DNA from: an uncultured Eubacteriales bacterium
Lineage (GTDB): Bacteria; Bacillota; Clostridia; Lachnospirales; Lachnospiraceae
NCBI GenBank assembly: GCA_900315305.1
Contig: OMYS01000015.1
Coordinates: 1 to 60,664 of the forward strand
Direction of reading: 5' to 3'
DNA: 60,664 nucleotides
Both the position numbers and the translations under genes were made by a program. Shown piece after piece: positions 15,618-22,734 of the stretch (position 1 is its first letter; the number at the start of each line of letters is the position of its first letter). Below the pieces are notes generated by a model. It saw nothing but the letters and a program-made list of their open reading frames with translations, was not told where the DNA came from and did not search any database.

Positions 15618-17573
15618 ATGATTCGTATCGGAGTTGATTATTATCCCGAGCACTGGGACCGGTCTCTGTGGTCCCGTGATCTCGACCTGATGAAGAAGGC
15701 GGGGGTCACCACGGTCCGCATCGCGGAGTTTATGTGGGGGCTTCTGGAGCCTTCAGAGGGGGAATTTCATTTTGAGCTGCTCGATGATTTCGTGAAAATG
15801 GCGGGCGATGCGGGTATCGAGCTTATTCTCGGAACGCCGACGAACTGCCCGCCGATGTGGATGTACAGAAATTACCCGGAGACGCTCTCTGTTGAGCGCA
15901 CAGGGCTTCCGACGGAGACAGGCATACGCGGGCACCGCTGTATCGAAAACCCGCTGTTCCGCTCATTTGCGGCGGATATCATCGACCGCATGGCGGAGCG
16001 CTACGGAAAGAACCCGCATGTCATCGGCTGGCAGATCGACAACGAGCTCTCGGCCAATCACTGCAACTGCCGGGAGTGCACGCACAAATTCCAGGAGTGG
16101 CTGCGCCGGAAATACGGGACGCCGGAGGCCATGAACAAGGCGTGGGGCGCCGACATCTGGAGCGGTCAGATCAGCGACTGGAGCCAGGTGCAGACGCCCA
16201 AGGGGCAGATGTACAGCTACGGCTGGCTTAATCCCGGCTACATGCTTGACTATGAGCGCTTCGCCGCGGAGTCGACGGCCGGGTATATCGCTTTTCAGAT
16301 CCGCGAGCTCCGGAAATATGTGCCGGAGTCGGTTCCGATCACGACAAATGCGTGCTTCTGCGAGCACACGATGGATTTCCACCGGAGCTTTAAGGACCTC
16401 GATATCGCGGGCTACGACAACTATCCGGGCACAAAGATCCCTGACGATCCGGACGTGGTTTACACGACGGCGGCTGACCTCGACCTTATGCGCGGCGTGA
16501 AGCGGAAGAATTTCTGGATGCTCGAGCAGCTGAGCGGGCCGATGGGCTGCTGGGGGGAAATGCAGCCCGTTCCGAGACCGGGCATGCTGAAGGGCTATGC
16601 CCTGCAGACGATCGCGCACGGGGCCGACATGGTTCTCTTCTGGAGATGGCGCTCGGCTGTCAAGGGCGCGGAGACATTCTGCCAGGGGCTCATTTCCCAC
16701 AGCAACGTGCCGGGGCGCAGGTTCCGTGAGTTTGCGGACACGGCAAAGACCGTCCATGAGCTTCAGTGGCTTGACGGGACGGTCGTGAAGAGCCCGGTCG
16801 CGATTCTCTGGGGCTTTGAGCAGTTTAACGCGTTCAAGACGCAGTACCAGTCGCCGGGCTTTGACTACCGCGACCAGGTGAAGCGCTGGCAGGCGGCGTA
16901 CGCGTCGCTCGGCGTCAATGTCGACATCATCGATGAGGAGCAGCCGCTTGACGGCTATCGCGTCGTTGTTGTCCCGGCGCACTATGTGACAAGTCCTGTC
17001 ACAGCCGCGCGTGTGGATTCTTTTGTTCGCGGCGGCGGGACGGTCCTCGTGACGTGCCGGAGCGGCGTCAAGGACAAGGACAACGGGTGCATACTCTCGC
17101 CGCTTCCGACGGCCTTCCGCAAGGTCTGCGGCTGCTCGGTCGATGAGTATGACCCGATCGGGAAAAAGGACGTGCAGATCGCGTTCCCGGACGAGACGCT
17201 GACGGGAAGCGTGTGGTGCGACCTGCTTCTGCCGGAGGGCGCGGACATCCGCGCGCGCTACGCGAGCGAGTTCTACGCAGGAACGGCGGCGATTACGAAG
17301 AACCACTGCGGCAGCGGCACCTGTTTCTATATGGGTGTCTGCGGTAAGAGACCGCTCATGAAGCGGATGGCGAAGGAGACGTTGGAGAGCGCCGGCGTGC
17401 CGTTCATCGCGGACCTCCCGGACAACGTGTGGGTGAACACGCGGGAGAGCGGAGACGGAAGCGTCAGAGGGCAGTTCATTTTCAATGAGACGGACAGGGA
17501 GCAGAGCTTTATGCTTGACGGAGAGACGATGAGCCTTGCGCCATTTGAAATGAAAATCCGGCGGATCCGCTGA
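15618..17573 (+). CDS. GH42 beta-galactosidase
   Basis: A cytoplasmic enzyme of 651 residues, near the usual GH42 length of 650-700. It begins RIGVDYYPEHWD, the typical GH42 start. The acid/base Glu is in GWQIDNELSAN near residue 143 and the nucleophile Glu is in FWMLEQLSG near 303. Cys residues in NHCNCREC near 150 resemble the metal-binding cluster of many GH42 enzymes. A trimerisation domain and a small beta domain follow. It removes beta-linked galactose from small oligosaccharides inside the cell. It is the last gene of the sugar operon and is followed by a strong terminator. AAGGAG lies 6 bases before the ATG. Confidence 0.92.
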   Translation: MIRIGVDYYPEHWDRSLWSRDLDLMKKAGVTTVRIAEFMWGLLEPSEGEFHFELLDDFVKMAGDAGIELILGTPTNCPPMWMYRNYPETLSVERTGLPTETGIRGHRCIENPLFRSFAADIIDRMAERYGKNPHVIGWQIDNELSANHCNCRECTHKFQEWLRRKYGTPEAMNKAWGADIWSGQISDWSQVQTPKGQMYSYGWLNPGYMLDYERFAAESTAGYIAFQIRELRKYVPESVPITTNACFCEHTMDFHRSFKDLDIAGYDNYPGTKIPDDPDVVYTTAADLDLMRGVKRKNFWMLEQLSGPMGCWGEMQPVPRPGMLKGYALQTIAHGADMVLFWRWRSAVKGAETFCQGLISHSNVPGRRFREFADTAKTVHELQWLDGTVVKSPVAILWGFEQFNAFKTQYQSPGFDYRDQVKRWQAAYASLGVNVDIIDEEQPLDGYRVVVVPAHYVTSPVTAARVDSFVRGGGTVLVTCRSGVKDKDNGCILSPLPTAFRKVCGCSVDEYDPIGKKDVQIAFPDETLTGSVWCDLLLPEGADIRARYASEFYAGTAAITKNHCGSGTCFYMGVCGKRPLMKRMAKETLESAGVPFIADLPDNVWVNTRESGDGSVRGQFIFNETDREQSFMLDGETMSLAPFEMKIRRIR

Positions 17574-17582
17574 AAGAAAGCA

Positions 17583-17634
17583 GACGGGCGGCTGCAGGGC
17601 ATGAGAGGGGACATGCCTTGCGGCCGTCTTTTTT
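17583..17634 (+). terminator. Terminator of the sugar operon
   Basis: A long stem (GACGG...GCAGGGCATG against CATGCCTTGCGGCCGTC) is followed by six T. It directly follows the GH42 stop codon. Confidence 0.8.
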
Positions 17635-17656
17635 GTTTGCTTATGGGGATGTAAAA

Positions 17657-17692
17657 AACAGGAGGCGGTCACTGGCCGTCTCCTGTTTCTTT
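17657..17692 (-). terminator. Terminator overlapping the end of the YgjV-like gene
   Basis: AAACAGGAG (17657-17665) and CTCCTGTTT (17680-17688) form a 9-bp stem. On the minus strand the stem is followed by a T-run. The stop codon at 17669-17671 lies inside the loop, so the last codons of the gene form part of the terminator. Confidence 0.7.
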
Positions 17693-18205
17693 TCCTTCGC
17701 GGATTTCTTTTTTCATTTTGATCATCTGGCAGAGCGTAATGGAGTTCGTGACGACCGTCGCCCCGCTGAAGAACGCGCCCGTGTAGGAGCGGATCAGGAA
17801 ATAGTAGACGACCCATGGCACGAAGCTTGCCGTGACGAGCAGCTTGAAGGCGATCGGATTCTGGATATCCATGAGCAGCACGTAGACGGTGCACACAACA
17901 AATGGCAGCCAGCCGAGTGCGCCCTGCGTGTTGAAGCGGATCGTGAGGTAGAGCGATGCGGCGATGAGCAGCGCCTTGACGTACCACGTCAGCTTGTCCT
18001 TGTAGCAGATGATGTTCCGGATGACGCTGAGCACATTGCTGATCGCGCCGGTGATGCCGCCGAGCATCGTCATACTGACGGTCTGCATCAGAAGCTGGAC
18101 CGACTGCCAGGCCAGAATCTTCGACTTCTTCTTCATCGTGCCGGACCAGATCATGACCATAGCGGCGGCGAAGTCAATGATGTTGGCGATGATAATAACT
18201 GCCAT
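17669..18205 (-). CDS. YgjV-like inner membrane protein
   Basis: A small integral membrane protein of 178 residues with several hydrophobic segments throughout, resembling the YgjV family of predicted membrane proteins; its function is unknown. The frame is open further upstream, but the start is placed at 18205, where ATG is preceded by GGGGGGAAG and the protein opens directly with a membrane segment (MAVIIIANIIDFAAAMVMIW). The last codons overlap a minus-strand terminator. It is convergent with the sugar operon. Its upstream region overlaps the candidate antisense RNA promoter at 18252-18280. Confidence 0.7.
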   Translation of the reverse strand: MAVIIIANIIDFAAAMVMIWSGTMKKKSKILAWQSVQLLMQTVSMTMLGGITGAISNVLSVIRNIICYKDKLTWYVKALLIAASLYLTIRFNTQGALGWLPFVVCTVYVLLMDIQNPIAFKLLVTASFVPWVVYYFLIRSYTGAFFSGATVVTNSITLCQMIKMKKEIREGKETGDGQ

Positions 18206-18251
18206 AAGTCTTCCCCCCAAAAAAGATATGTTGAAGCTGAGAACATCCGGC

Positions 18252-18280
18252 TTGCAGAATGTTTTCAGCTGTGGTACGAT
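18252..18280 (+). promoter_or_regulatory. Promoter of a candidate antisense antitoxin RNA
   Basis: TTGCAG, a 17-base spacer and TACGAT form a fair sigma-A promoter on the plus strand. No plus-strand gene follows. The transcript would run from about 18287 into the hairpin terminator at 18337-18379, opposite the 3' end of the small hydrophobic ORF. Confidence 0.5.
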
Positions 18281-18286
18281 GAACAC

Positions 18287-18379
18287 ACAAAAAGGGTACT
18301 ACCGGCAGACGGCTGACCCGTTCATTTACTTGGCTTAATGACCGCTGAACTTTCCGGGTTTCAGGCGGTCATTTTCTTT
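18287..18379 (+). ncRNA. Candidate antisense RNA antitoxin
   Basis: A short RNA of about 90 bases is implied by a promoter (18252-18280) and a terminator (AATGACCGC at 18337-18345 with GCGGTCATT at 18365-18373, then TTTTCTTT). Its last ~45 bases are complementary to the 3' codons of the small hydrophobic ORF on the minus strand. This is the arrangement of type I antitoxins that overlap toxin 3' ends, such as TxpA/RatA and BsrG/SR4 of Bacillus. It is inferred only from sequence. Confidence 0.4.
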
Positions 18380-18469
18380 CAGAGTGATCTTTTCCGAGGG
18401 CATAGCCAACAGAAAAAATGCCAGGCCGAAGCTCAGCACACTGATCAAGTCCATAATACTCATGTGCAT
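18335..18469 (-). CDS. Small hydrophobic peptide, candidate type I (holin-like) toxin
   Basis: A 44-residue ORF starting MHMSIMDLISVLSFGLAFFL, with one membrane segment (about residues 7-23) and a charged tail (SEKITLKENDRLKPGKF). It is shorter than most gene callers accept. GAAGGGAGGGC lies directly ahead of the ATG at 18469, an excellent ribosome-binding site; ATG 18463 is an alternative start. The layout matches small holin-like type I toxins of Firmicutes: one transmembrane helix, polar C-terminus, a long 5' leader and a convergent antisense RNA overlapping its 3' end. The upstream TGGTATACT at about 18580-18588 is a likely extended -10 promoter for it. A toxic function is inference. Confidence 0.55.
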   Translation of the reverse strand: MHMSIMDLISVLSFGLAFFLLAMPSEKITLKENDRLKPGKFSGH

Positions 18470-18512
18470 GCCCTCCCTTCTACAGATTTCCGCACGGCGG
18501 ATTTCTATATGA

Positions 18513-18674
18513 TCGGAGGGTCGCAGTCCCTCCGCAGAGGGTCAACCGCCTACCGTGTCAGGTAGTACCCATGTCAGCAAGTATACCAGAGGCATAAATG
18601 GAAATCCAGTTGAAGGTATTAAGTTTGGATTATTGATTTTAAGAGAGTATGCCGCTGACCAGCTGGGGTTGTAA
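18513..18674 (+). pseudogene. Possible C-terminal remnant of an unknown gene
   Basis: This plus-strand frame is open from after a stop at 18510 to TAA at 18672-18674. Its last 20 or so codons (EGIKFGLLILREYAADQLGL, then stop) look like ordinary protein coding. There is no start codon or ribosome-binding site. It may be the tail of a gene lost when this patch was rearranged. I do not recognise the family, and chance is possible. Confidence 0.25.
18580..18588 (-). promoter_or_regulatory. Extended -10 promoter of the small toxin-like gene
   Basis: On the minus strand TGGTATACT reads as an extended -10 element (TGn then TATACT); the -35 is weak. Transcription would start near 18573 with GGGTACTACC close to the 5' end. 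The antisense transcript has the same GGGTACTACC near its 5' end (18294-18303). This gives the toxin gene a leader of about 100 bases. Confidence 0.4.
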
Positions 18675-18701
18675 ATAAGTGCTCTGAATGAAAATTTTGA
18701 A

Positions 18702-18800
18702 GATGTACGGAAGACCTTTCTGGGCTCTTCTGTACATCTTTTTTCATTCCGCTTTTTCACCTGCGCCGCGATCGGGTCCTTCGCTGCCTGCACAAAGGTC
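18702..18800 (-). pseudogene. Remnant of a peptidase C26 gene 3' end (left direct repeat)
   Basis: About 99 bases here match 19654-19750, the terminator and last ~18 codons of the intact C26 gene, at roughly 80% identity by eye. On the minus strand it reads TFVQAAKDPIAAQVKK, against AFVQAAKNQIAAQVKK in the intact gene. A one-base difference then destroys the stop codon. The terminator hairpin (GATGTAC...GTACATC then T-run) is also present. The AbrB/PIN module lies between the two copies. This could be a decayed paralog, or a duplication made when the module inserted. Confidence 0.65.
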
Positions 18801-18868
18801 ATCTTGATAAAAATGCTATGGAGAAAATATAAGACCCAATTAAGTCAACAGGTATTCTGGAAGTTCGC

Positions 18869-18929
18869 TTGAATTTTTATAGTTTTAGGATATACTAAAA
18901 GTAGGGTAAGCAGGGAATTCCCTACTTTT
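18869..18929 (+). promoter_or_regulatory. Promoter and palindromic operator of the AbrB/PIN module
   Basis: TTGAAT (18869-18874), a 16-base spacer and TATACT (18891-18896) form a sigma-A promoter. Immediately downstream, AAAAGTAGGG (18897-18906) and CCCTACTTTT (18920-18929) form a perfect 10-bp inverted repeat at the expected start of transcription. This is a natural operator for autoregulation by the AbrB-type antitoxin, as usual in type II modules. Confidence 0.65.
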
Positions 18930-18948
18930 TATGAAAGGAAGTGATCAT

Positions 18949-19215
18949 ATGGCATCTACAACTTTTGTTGATAATGCAAAAGTCATGGCTAAAGGCCAGG
19001 TTACCATTCCAAAGGATGTTCGCGAGATACTTGGAGTTGGAAGTGGTGACAGAATTACATTTATCGTTAATAATGGAGAGGTTAAAATTGAAAATTCTGC
19101 CGTTTATGCCATGAAGATTCTTCAGATGGAAATGAAAGGAGAAGCGGAAAGGGCCGGCATAAAAAATGAACAGGATGTTGTCGATCTGGTTAAGTCTGTA
19201 AGAGACGAGGAATAA
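18949..19215 (+). CDS. AbrB/MazE-type antitoxin
   Basis: An 88-residue protein with an N-terminal swapped-hairpin AbrB fold (AKGQVTIPKDVREILGVGSGDRI near residues 12-35), which binds DNA. A C-terminal helical part would bind and neutralise the toxin. ATG 18949 is chosen because AAGGAAGTG lies just upstream; the in-frame ATG 18931 overlaps that site. It is 6 bases ahead of the PIN gene. The DNA here is clearly richer in A and T than the surrounding genes, which suggests recent arrival. It should repress its own promoter through the palindrome at 18897-18929. Confidence 0.85.
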   Translation: MASTTFVDNAKVMAKGQVTIPKDVREILGVGSGDRITFIVNNGEVKIENSAVYAMKILQMEMKGEAERAGIKNEQDVVDLVKSVRDEE

Positions 19216-19221
19216 TAGCCA

Positions 19222-19641
19222 ATGAAGATCTTTATCGATACCAATGTTCTTATCTCTGCAGCCCTTTTTCCAAACAGTATTCCCTATAAAGCCTTTCAGA
19301 AAGCAGTGAGCGAACCGAATATTGGTGTTATTTGTGATTTGAACGTGGATGAGCTAAAGAAGATTTTTGCTAGAAAATTCCCGAATAAAATACAGATTCT
19401 TAACACGTTCCTGTCCATAATTATGACATCAGTTATGATCGTTCGTGTCCCAGACGGACCAATTTCTGGGGAAGAAAAAATAAGGGACGAGAAGGATCGC
19501 CCGATTTTCCGCGCAGCAATTTCAGCTGGTGTAGACATCTTCCTGACAGGGGATAAGGATTTTCTTGAATCTGGTATTGAAGATCCAAGAATCGTAAGTC
19601 CTTCAGAATTTGTAGCGTATAAGAAAGAACAAGAAAAATGA
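19222..19641 (+). CDS. PIN-domain toxin (putative ribonuclease, type II toxin-antitoxin)
   Basis: A 139-residue PIN-domain protein of the 'putative toxin-antitoxin system toxin component, PIN family' type. Acidic active-site residues expected for metal-dependent RNA cleavage are seen at FIDTN (Asp5), in RDEKDRPIFRAA near 91 and in LTGDKDF near 110. The start follows GAGGAATAATAGCC, a modest ribosome-binding site, typical for a translationally coupled second gene. It forms a two-gene module with the antitoxin at 18949. The RNA target cannot be predicted. Confidence 0.85.
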   Translation: MKIFIDTNVLISAALFPNSIPYKAFQKAVSEPNIGVICDLNVDELKKIFARKFPNKIQILNTFLSIIMTSVMIVRVPDGPISGEEKIRDEKDRPIFRAAISAGVDIFLTGDKDFLESGIEDPRIVSPSEFVAYKKEQEK

Positions 19642-19653
19642 AGCTTTATATAT

Positions 19654-19692
19654 GATGGACAGAAGACGTTCAAGATCTTCTGCCCATCTTTT
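19654..19692. terminator. Bidirectional terminator between the PIN toxin and C26 peptidase genes
   Basis: GATGGACAGAAGA pairs with TCTTCTGCCCATC and is followed by TTTTT on the plus strand. It can end the toxin mRNA and, less perfectly, the convergent C26 gene. It is part of the duplicated segment that also occurs at 18702-18740. Confidence 0.65.
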
Positions 19693-20484
19693 TCATTCTG
19701 CCTTTTTGACCTGCGCCGCGATCTGGTTCTTCGCTGCCTGCACGAAGGCCTTCAGCAGCGCGAGCTGCGTCGGATCATCCTGATAAATGAACTCCGGGTG
19801 CCACTGGACACCCATGAAAAATGTCTTGTTCTCGGCGTACAGCCCTTCGACAAGACCGTCTTCCGCGATCGCCATGATCTTGAGCTGCGGTGCGACCTTG
19901 CGGATGCCCTGATGGTGGTAGCTGTTCACGCCGATCGTCTCCTTCCGGCATATATCCCAGAGAGGCGTGCCCCTTACGATTGTGACATCGTGGGCCGGCC
20001 GGTTGTACGGAGGCTGCATGTGGTGCTCGACGATGCACTCCCCGTCGAACTCGGACGGAAGGTCCTGGTAGAGCGTGCCGCCGAGCGCGATGTTCATGAC
20101 ATGAAGGCCGCGGCAGATGCCGAGAACCGGCAGGTTGTGGCTGTAGCACCAGCGCGTGATCTTCCAGTCGAGCGCGTCGCGGTTTCTGCACCAGTCGCCG
20201 CACTCCGGCAGCGGCGCTTCCCCGTAGCGGAGCGGCGAGACATCATGTCCGCCCGTCATCAGGAACCCGTCCAGGTGAAGCGCCAGCTCCTCGAAATCGG
20301 ACTGGTCGATATGGAGCGGAAGAATGACCGGAATCGCGCCGGCGGCCTTCAGGCCGTCGAGATAGCCCGGCAGCATCCAGACACTGACCCGGCTGTTGTC
20401 AAAGAGCGGCGAGACGCCGATCAGCGGCTTGAGAAAACCGTTCCTCGCGACTCGCGGAAGCTGCGAATACTCCTCGTTACACAT
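19693..20484 (-). CDS. Peptidase C26 / gamma-glutamyl-GABA hydrolase-like amidotransferase
   Basis: A class-I glutamine amidotransferase-like protein of 263 residues. The nucleophile Cys is in LGICRGLHVMNIALGG near residue 123, and GVQWHPEF near 228 holds the catalytic His-Glu pair. GFLMTGGHDVSP near 77 is the oxyanion-side motif of the PuuD-like group. These enzymes hydrolyse gamma-glutamyl amides in the cytoplasm; the natural substrate here is unknown. The start is placed at ATG 20484, behind AAAGGGGGTG, rather than at the upstream end of the open frame, which overlaps a promoter. The last ~18 codons are duplicated at 18740-18800, on the far side of the toxin-antitoxin module. Confidence 0.85.
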   Translation of the reverse strand: MCNEEYSQLPRVARNGFLKPLIGVSPLFDNSRVSVWMLPGYLDGLKAAGAIPVILPLHIDQSDFEELALHLDGFLMTGGHDVSPLRYGEAPLPECGDWCRNRDALDWKITRWCYSHNLPVLGICRGLHVMNIALGGTLYQDLPSEFDGECIVEHHMQPPYNRPAHDVTIVRGTPLWDICRKETIGVNSYHHQGIRKVAPQLKIMAIAEDGLVEGLYAENKTFFMGVQWHPEFIYQDDPTQLALLKAFVQAAKNQIAAQVKKAE

Positions 20485-20526
20485 ACGCACACCCCCTTTA
20501 CTCAGGCATCGACTTTCATTTCCGTC

Positions 20527-20535
20527 AGTATAGCA
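20527..20535 (-). promoter_or_regulatory. Extended -10 promoter of the C26 gene
   Basis: On the minus strand TGCTATACT is an extended -10 element (TGn-TATACT), with a weak -35 (TTTTCC) 17 bases further upstream. It lies about 43 bases ahead of the start codon at 20484. Confidence 0.5.
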
Positions 20536-20714
20536 CATGACTTTTATTCGGAAAATGATCCACGTATTTCTGTATATTCTGACATACATATTCCCCATAA
20601 ATGGATACAGAACTTATGGATACGTTGTTTCTGCCCATCCTGCAGAGACGGAAGGCTGGTTCTTTTTAAGACAGGCCGTGACATATAAAGCATATGCCCG
20701 CCGATGCCGCACCC

Positions 20715-20907
20715 TTGGCAAGGTATCCCGGACGGAGTATCATCGGAGTTGTTATCGCGCGGGAAATCTGGCAGCCCCGCACAGGTGAAGAAGAACCATC
20801 GCCGGCCGCGCAGCTGTGAAGGCTTGCGCAGGCGAAAACGTCCCGGACGGCGGACTTGGATATGTCCGTTAGGGAGCGATGAAAGCACAGGAAAGGAAAG
20901 ACCGAAT
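20715..20907 (+). promoter_or_regulatory. Promoter and long structured leader of the alpha-amylase gene
   Basis: TTGGCA (20715-20720), 17 bases and TATCAT (20738-20743) form a good promoter. The leader from about 20750 to the ATG at 20908 is near 158 bases, GC-rich, and can form several hairpins, for example GGAC/GTCC at about 20852-20870. TCCCGGACGG occurs twice (near 20727 and 20841). A regulatory leader is possible, but I recognise no known riboswitch. The remaining gap from 20536 to 20714 shows no gene. Confidence 0.45.
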
Positions 20908-22452
20908 ATGAGACGCAGAATCGAAAATGGCGTCATGCTGCAGTATTTTGAGTGGTATCTTCCGGCGGACGCGACGCTCTGGAAGAAGCTGACCGCAAAG
21001 GCCGAGAGCCTCGCCAAGCGCGGCGTCACGTCTGTGTGGCTGCCGCCGGCGTACAAGGGCCAGGCCGGCATCAATGACGTCGGCTACGGCGTGTACGACA
21101 CCTATGACCTCGGGGAGTTCGACCAGAAGGGAACTGTCCCGACGAAGTACGGCACGAAGGAGGAATATCTCGCCTGTATCCGCGCCCTGCAGGAGAGCGG
21201 CATCGATGTCTACGCGGACATCGTCTTAAACCACATGATGGGCGCGGACGGCTGCGAGGAGGTCGACGCAGTGGAGAATATGCGCGGCGACCGCACGCAG
21301 GAGATTACGCCGGTCCAGTCGATCAAGGCCTGGACGGAATTTACATTTCCCGGACGGCATGGAACATACTCCGACTTCACGTGGGACGCGACGTGCTTCA
21401 GCGGCGTCGACTGGGACGAGCGGAAGGAGAAGGCCGGCATCTACAACTTCGAGGGCGTCAGCTGGGACCCCGGTGTCGATAAGGAAAACGTAAACTTCGA
21501 CTACCTGATGGGTGCGGACATCAACTTCAGCAATCCGCGCGTGCGCCGCCAGCTGGCCACATGGGGCCAGTGGTACCTCGACACGACCCACGTCGACGGC
21601 TTCCGTCTCGACGCAGTCAAGCACATCGACAGCAGCTTCTTCGGCGAGTGGCTGGGCACGCTCAGACGGAACAACCACAAGGAGCTGTTCTCGGTCGGCG
21701 AGTACTGGAACGCGGATATCAACGTGCTCGAGGGGTATCTCGACGCGTGCGGGCGCTGTATGTCGCTCTTTGACGTGCCACTGCACTTCAACTTCTTCGC
21801 GGCGAGCCACAGTTTCGGCAATTTCGACATGCGCCATATCTTCGACGGGACGCTCGTGCAGCGCGATCCCGAGAAGGCGGTGACCTTTGTCGACAATCAC
21901 GACACGCAGACCGGACAGGCGCTCGAGAGCGCGATCCTCGACTGGTTCGTGCCGCACGCCTACGCCCTGATACTTCTGCGGCCGCAGGGGTATCCGTGCA
22001 TTTTTTACGGCGACTACTACGGCGTGCAGAAATTCGGGGACCAGGGCTTCACGGGCGAGATCGACGTCATGACCTATATCCGCCGGACACGTCTCTTCGG
22101 CGAGCAGCGCGACTATTTTGACGACGAGGACGTCATCGGCTGGACGCTCGAGGGCGACGACGCGCATCCGGGCTCGGGCGTCGCGGTCGTGCTCACGGAC
22201 CGCTGCGGCGGCGAGAAGACGATGCTCGTCGGGGAGCGCCACGCGGGCGAGGTCTGGGTCGACGCGCTGAACATCATGCAAAATGAGGTGACCATCGACG
22301 AGGACGGGATGGGTACATTTTCCTGCGCGGACGGCTCCGTCAGCGTGTGGGTGAAGGAGCCGGACGACGGCGAGCAGCTCGTGATCGAGCGTCTCGACGA
22401 GACGTCGGAGAGCCGCGCCGTCCGCCAGCCGGCGGGACAGCCGCACGCGTGA
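20908..22452 (+). CDS. Cytoplasmic alpha-amylase, GH13 subfamily 5 type
   Basis: An alpha-amylase of 514 residues without a signal peptide, opening NGVMLQYFEWYLPAD as in AmyS-like intracellular or liquefying amylases. Region I is DIVLNHMMG near residue 104, the nucleophile is in GFRLDAVKHID near 232, the acid/base Glu in SVGEYWN near 262, and the third carboxylate in FVDNHDTQ near 330. It cleaves internal alpha-1,4 bonds of maltodextrin or glycogen inside the cell. The ATG at 20908 follows GGAAAGGAAAG; the open frame extends upstream but overlaps the promoter. Family A copy 2 follows the gene. Confidence 0.92.
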   Translation: MRRRIENGVMLQYFEWYLPADATLWKKLTAKAESLAKRGVTSVWLPPAYKGQAGINDVGYGVYDTYDLGEFDQKGTVPTKYGTKEEYLACIRALQESGIDVYADIVLNHMMGADGCEEVDAVENMRGDRTQEITPVQSIKAWTEFTFPGRHGTYSDFTWDATCFSGVDWDERKEKAGIYNFEGVSWDPGVDKENVNFDYLMGADINFSNPRVRRQLATWGQWYLDTTHVDGFRLDAVKHIDSSFFGEWLGTLRRNNHKELFSVGEYWNADINVLEGYLDACGRCMSLFDVPLHFNFFAASHSFGNFDMRHIFDGTLVQRDPEKAVTFVDNHDTQTGQALESAILDWFVPHAYALILLRPQGYPCIFYGDYYGVQKFGDQGFTGEIDVMTYIRRTRLFGEQRDYFDDEDVIGWTLEGDDAHPGSGVAVVLTDRCGGEKTMLVGERHAGEVWVDALNIMQNEVTIDEDGMGTFSCADGSVSVWVKEPDDGEQLVIERLDETSESRAVRQPAGQPHA

Positions 22453-22485
22453 ATTTCTGTTCACTCCGTATTAGACCCTGGAGAG

Positions 22486-22618
22486 CGGTCAATGATATCA
22501 GGAGCGGTGAGGGCGTTATACGGAGGAGCCCGAAAATCACCCTGAGCCGCTGTGTCAGCGGCGAAGGGAAGTTGAGGGGGACGGAGTCTGCCCGATACCG
22601 CCCTGATATCATTGACCG
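22486..22618. repeat. Structured intergenic repeat, family A, copy 2
   Basis: The outer arms are a perfect 17-bp inverted repeat: CGGTCAATGATATCAGG (22486-22502) and CCTGATATCATTGACCG (22602-22618). An inner stem pairs GCGGT and GGGC on the left with GCCC and ACCGC on the right. The 70-base core (22515-22584) is nearly identical to copy 1 and includes the GCCGCTG-tgt-CAGCGGC hairpin. It lies between two same-direction genes. This is the best-preserved copy of the family. Confidence 0.8.
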
Positions 22619-22686
22619 TATCCAGACCTGTATGCGGAGTAACGATAACCGCGTGAGGTCTGGCTGGCAGTCCGGCCGATTTCTGG

Positions 22687-22692
22687 TATACT
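22687..22692 (+). promoter_or_regulatory. Extended -10 promoter of the HD hydrolase gene
   Basis: TGGTATACT (TGn-TATACT) lies about 45 bases before the start codon at 22735; no good -35 is seen. A small AGCCG/CGGCT hairpin lies in the leader. Confidence 0.45.
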
Positions 22693-22734
22693 GGAGACAG
22701 CCGGTGAGACGGCTGAAAAGGGGGATGAGCTGAC

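Noticed and set aside
15963..17987. A 674-codon minus-strand frame
   Set aside because: It overlaps the GH42 gene and the YgjV-like gene and lacks recognisable protein features.
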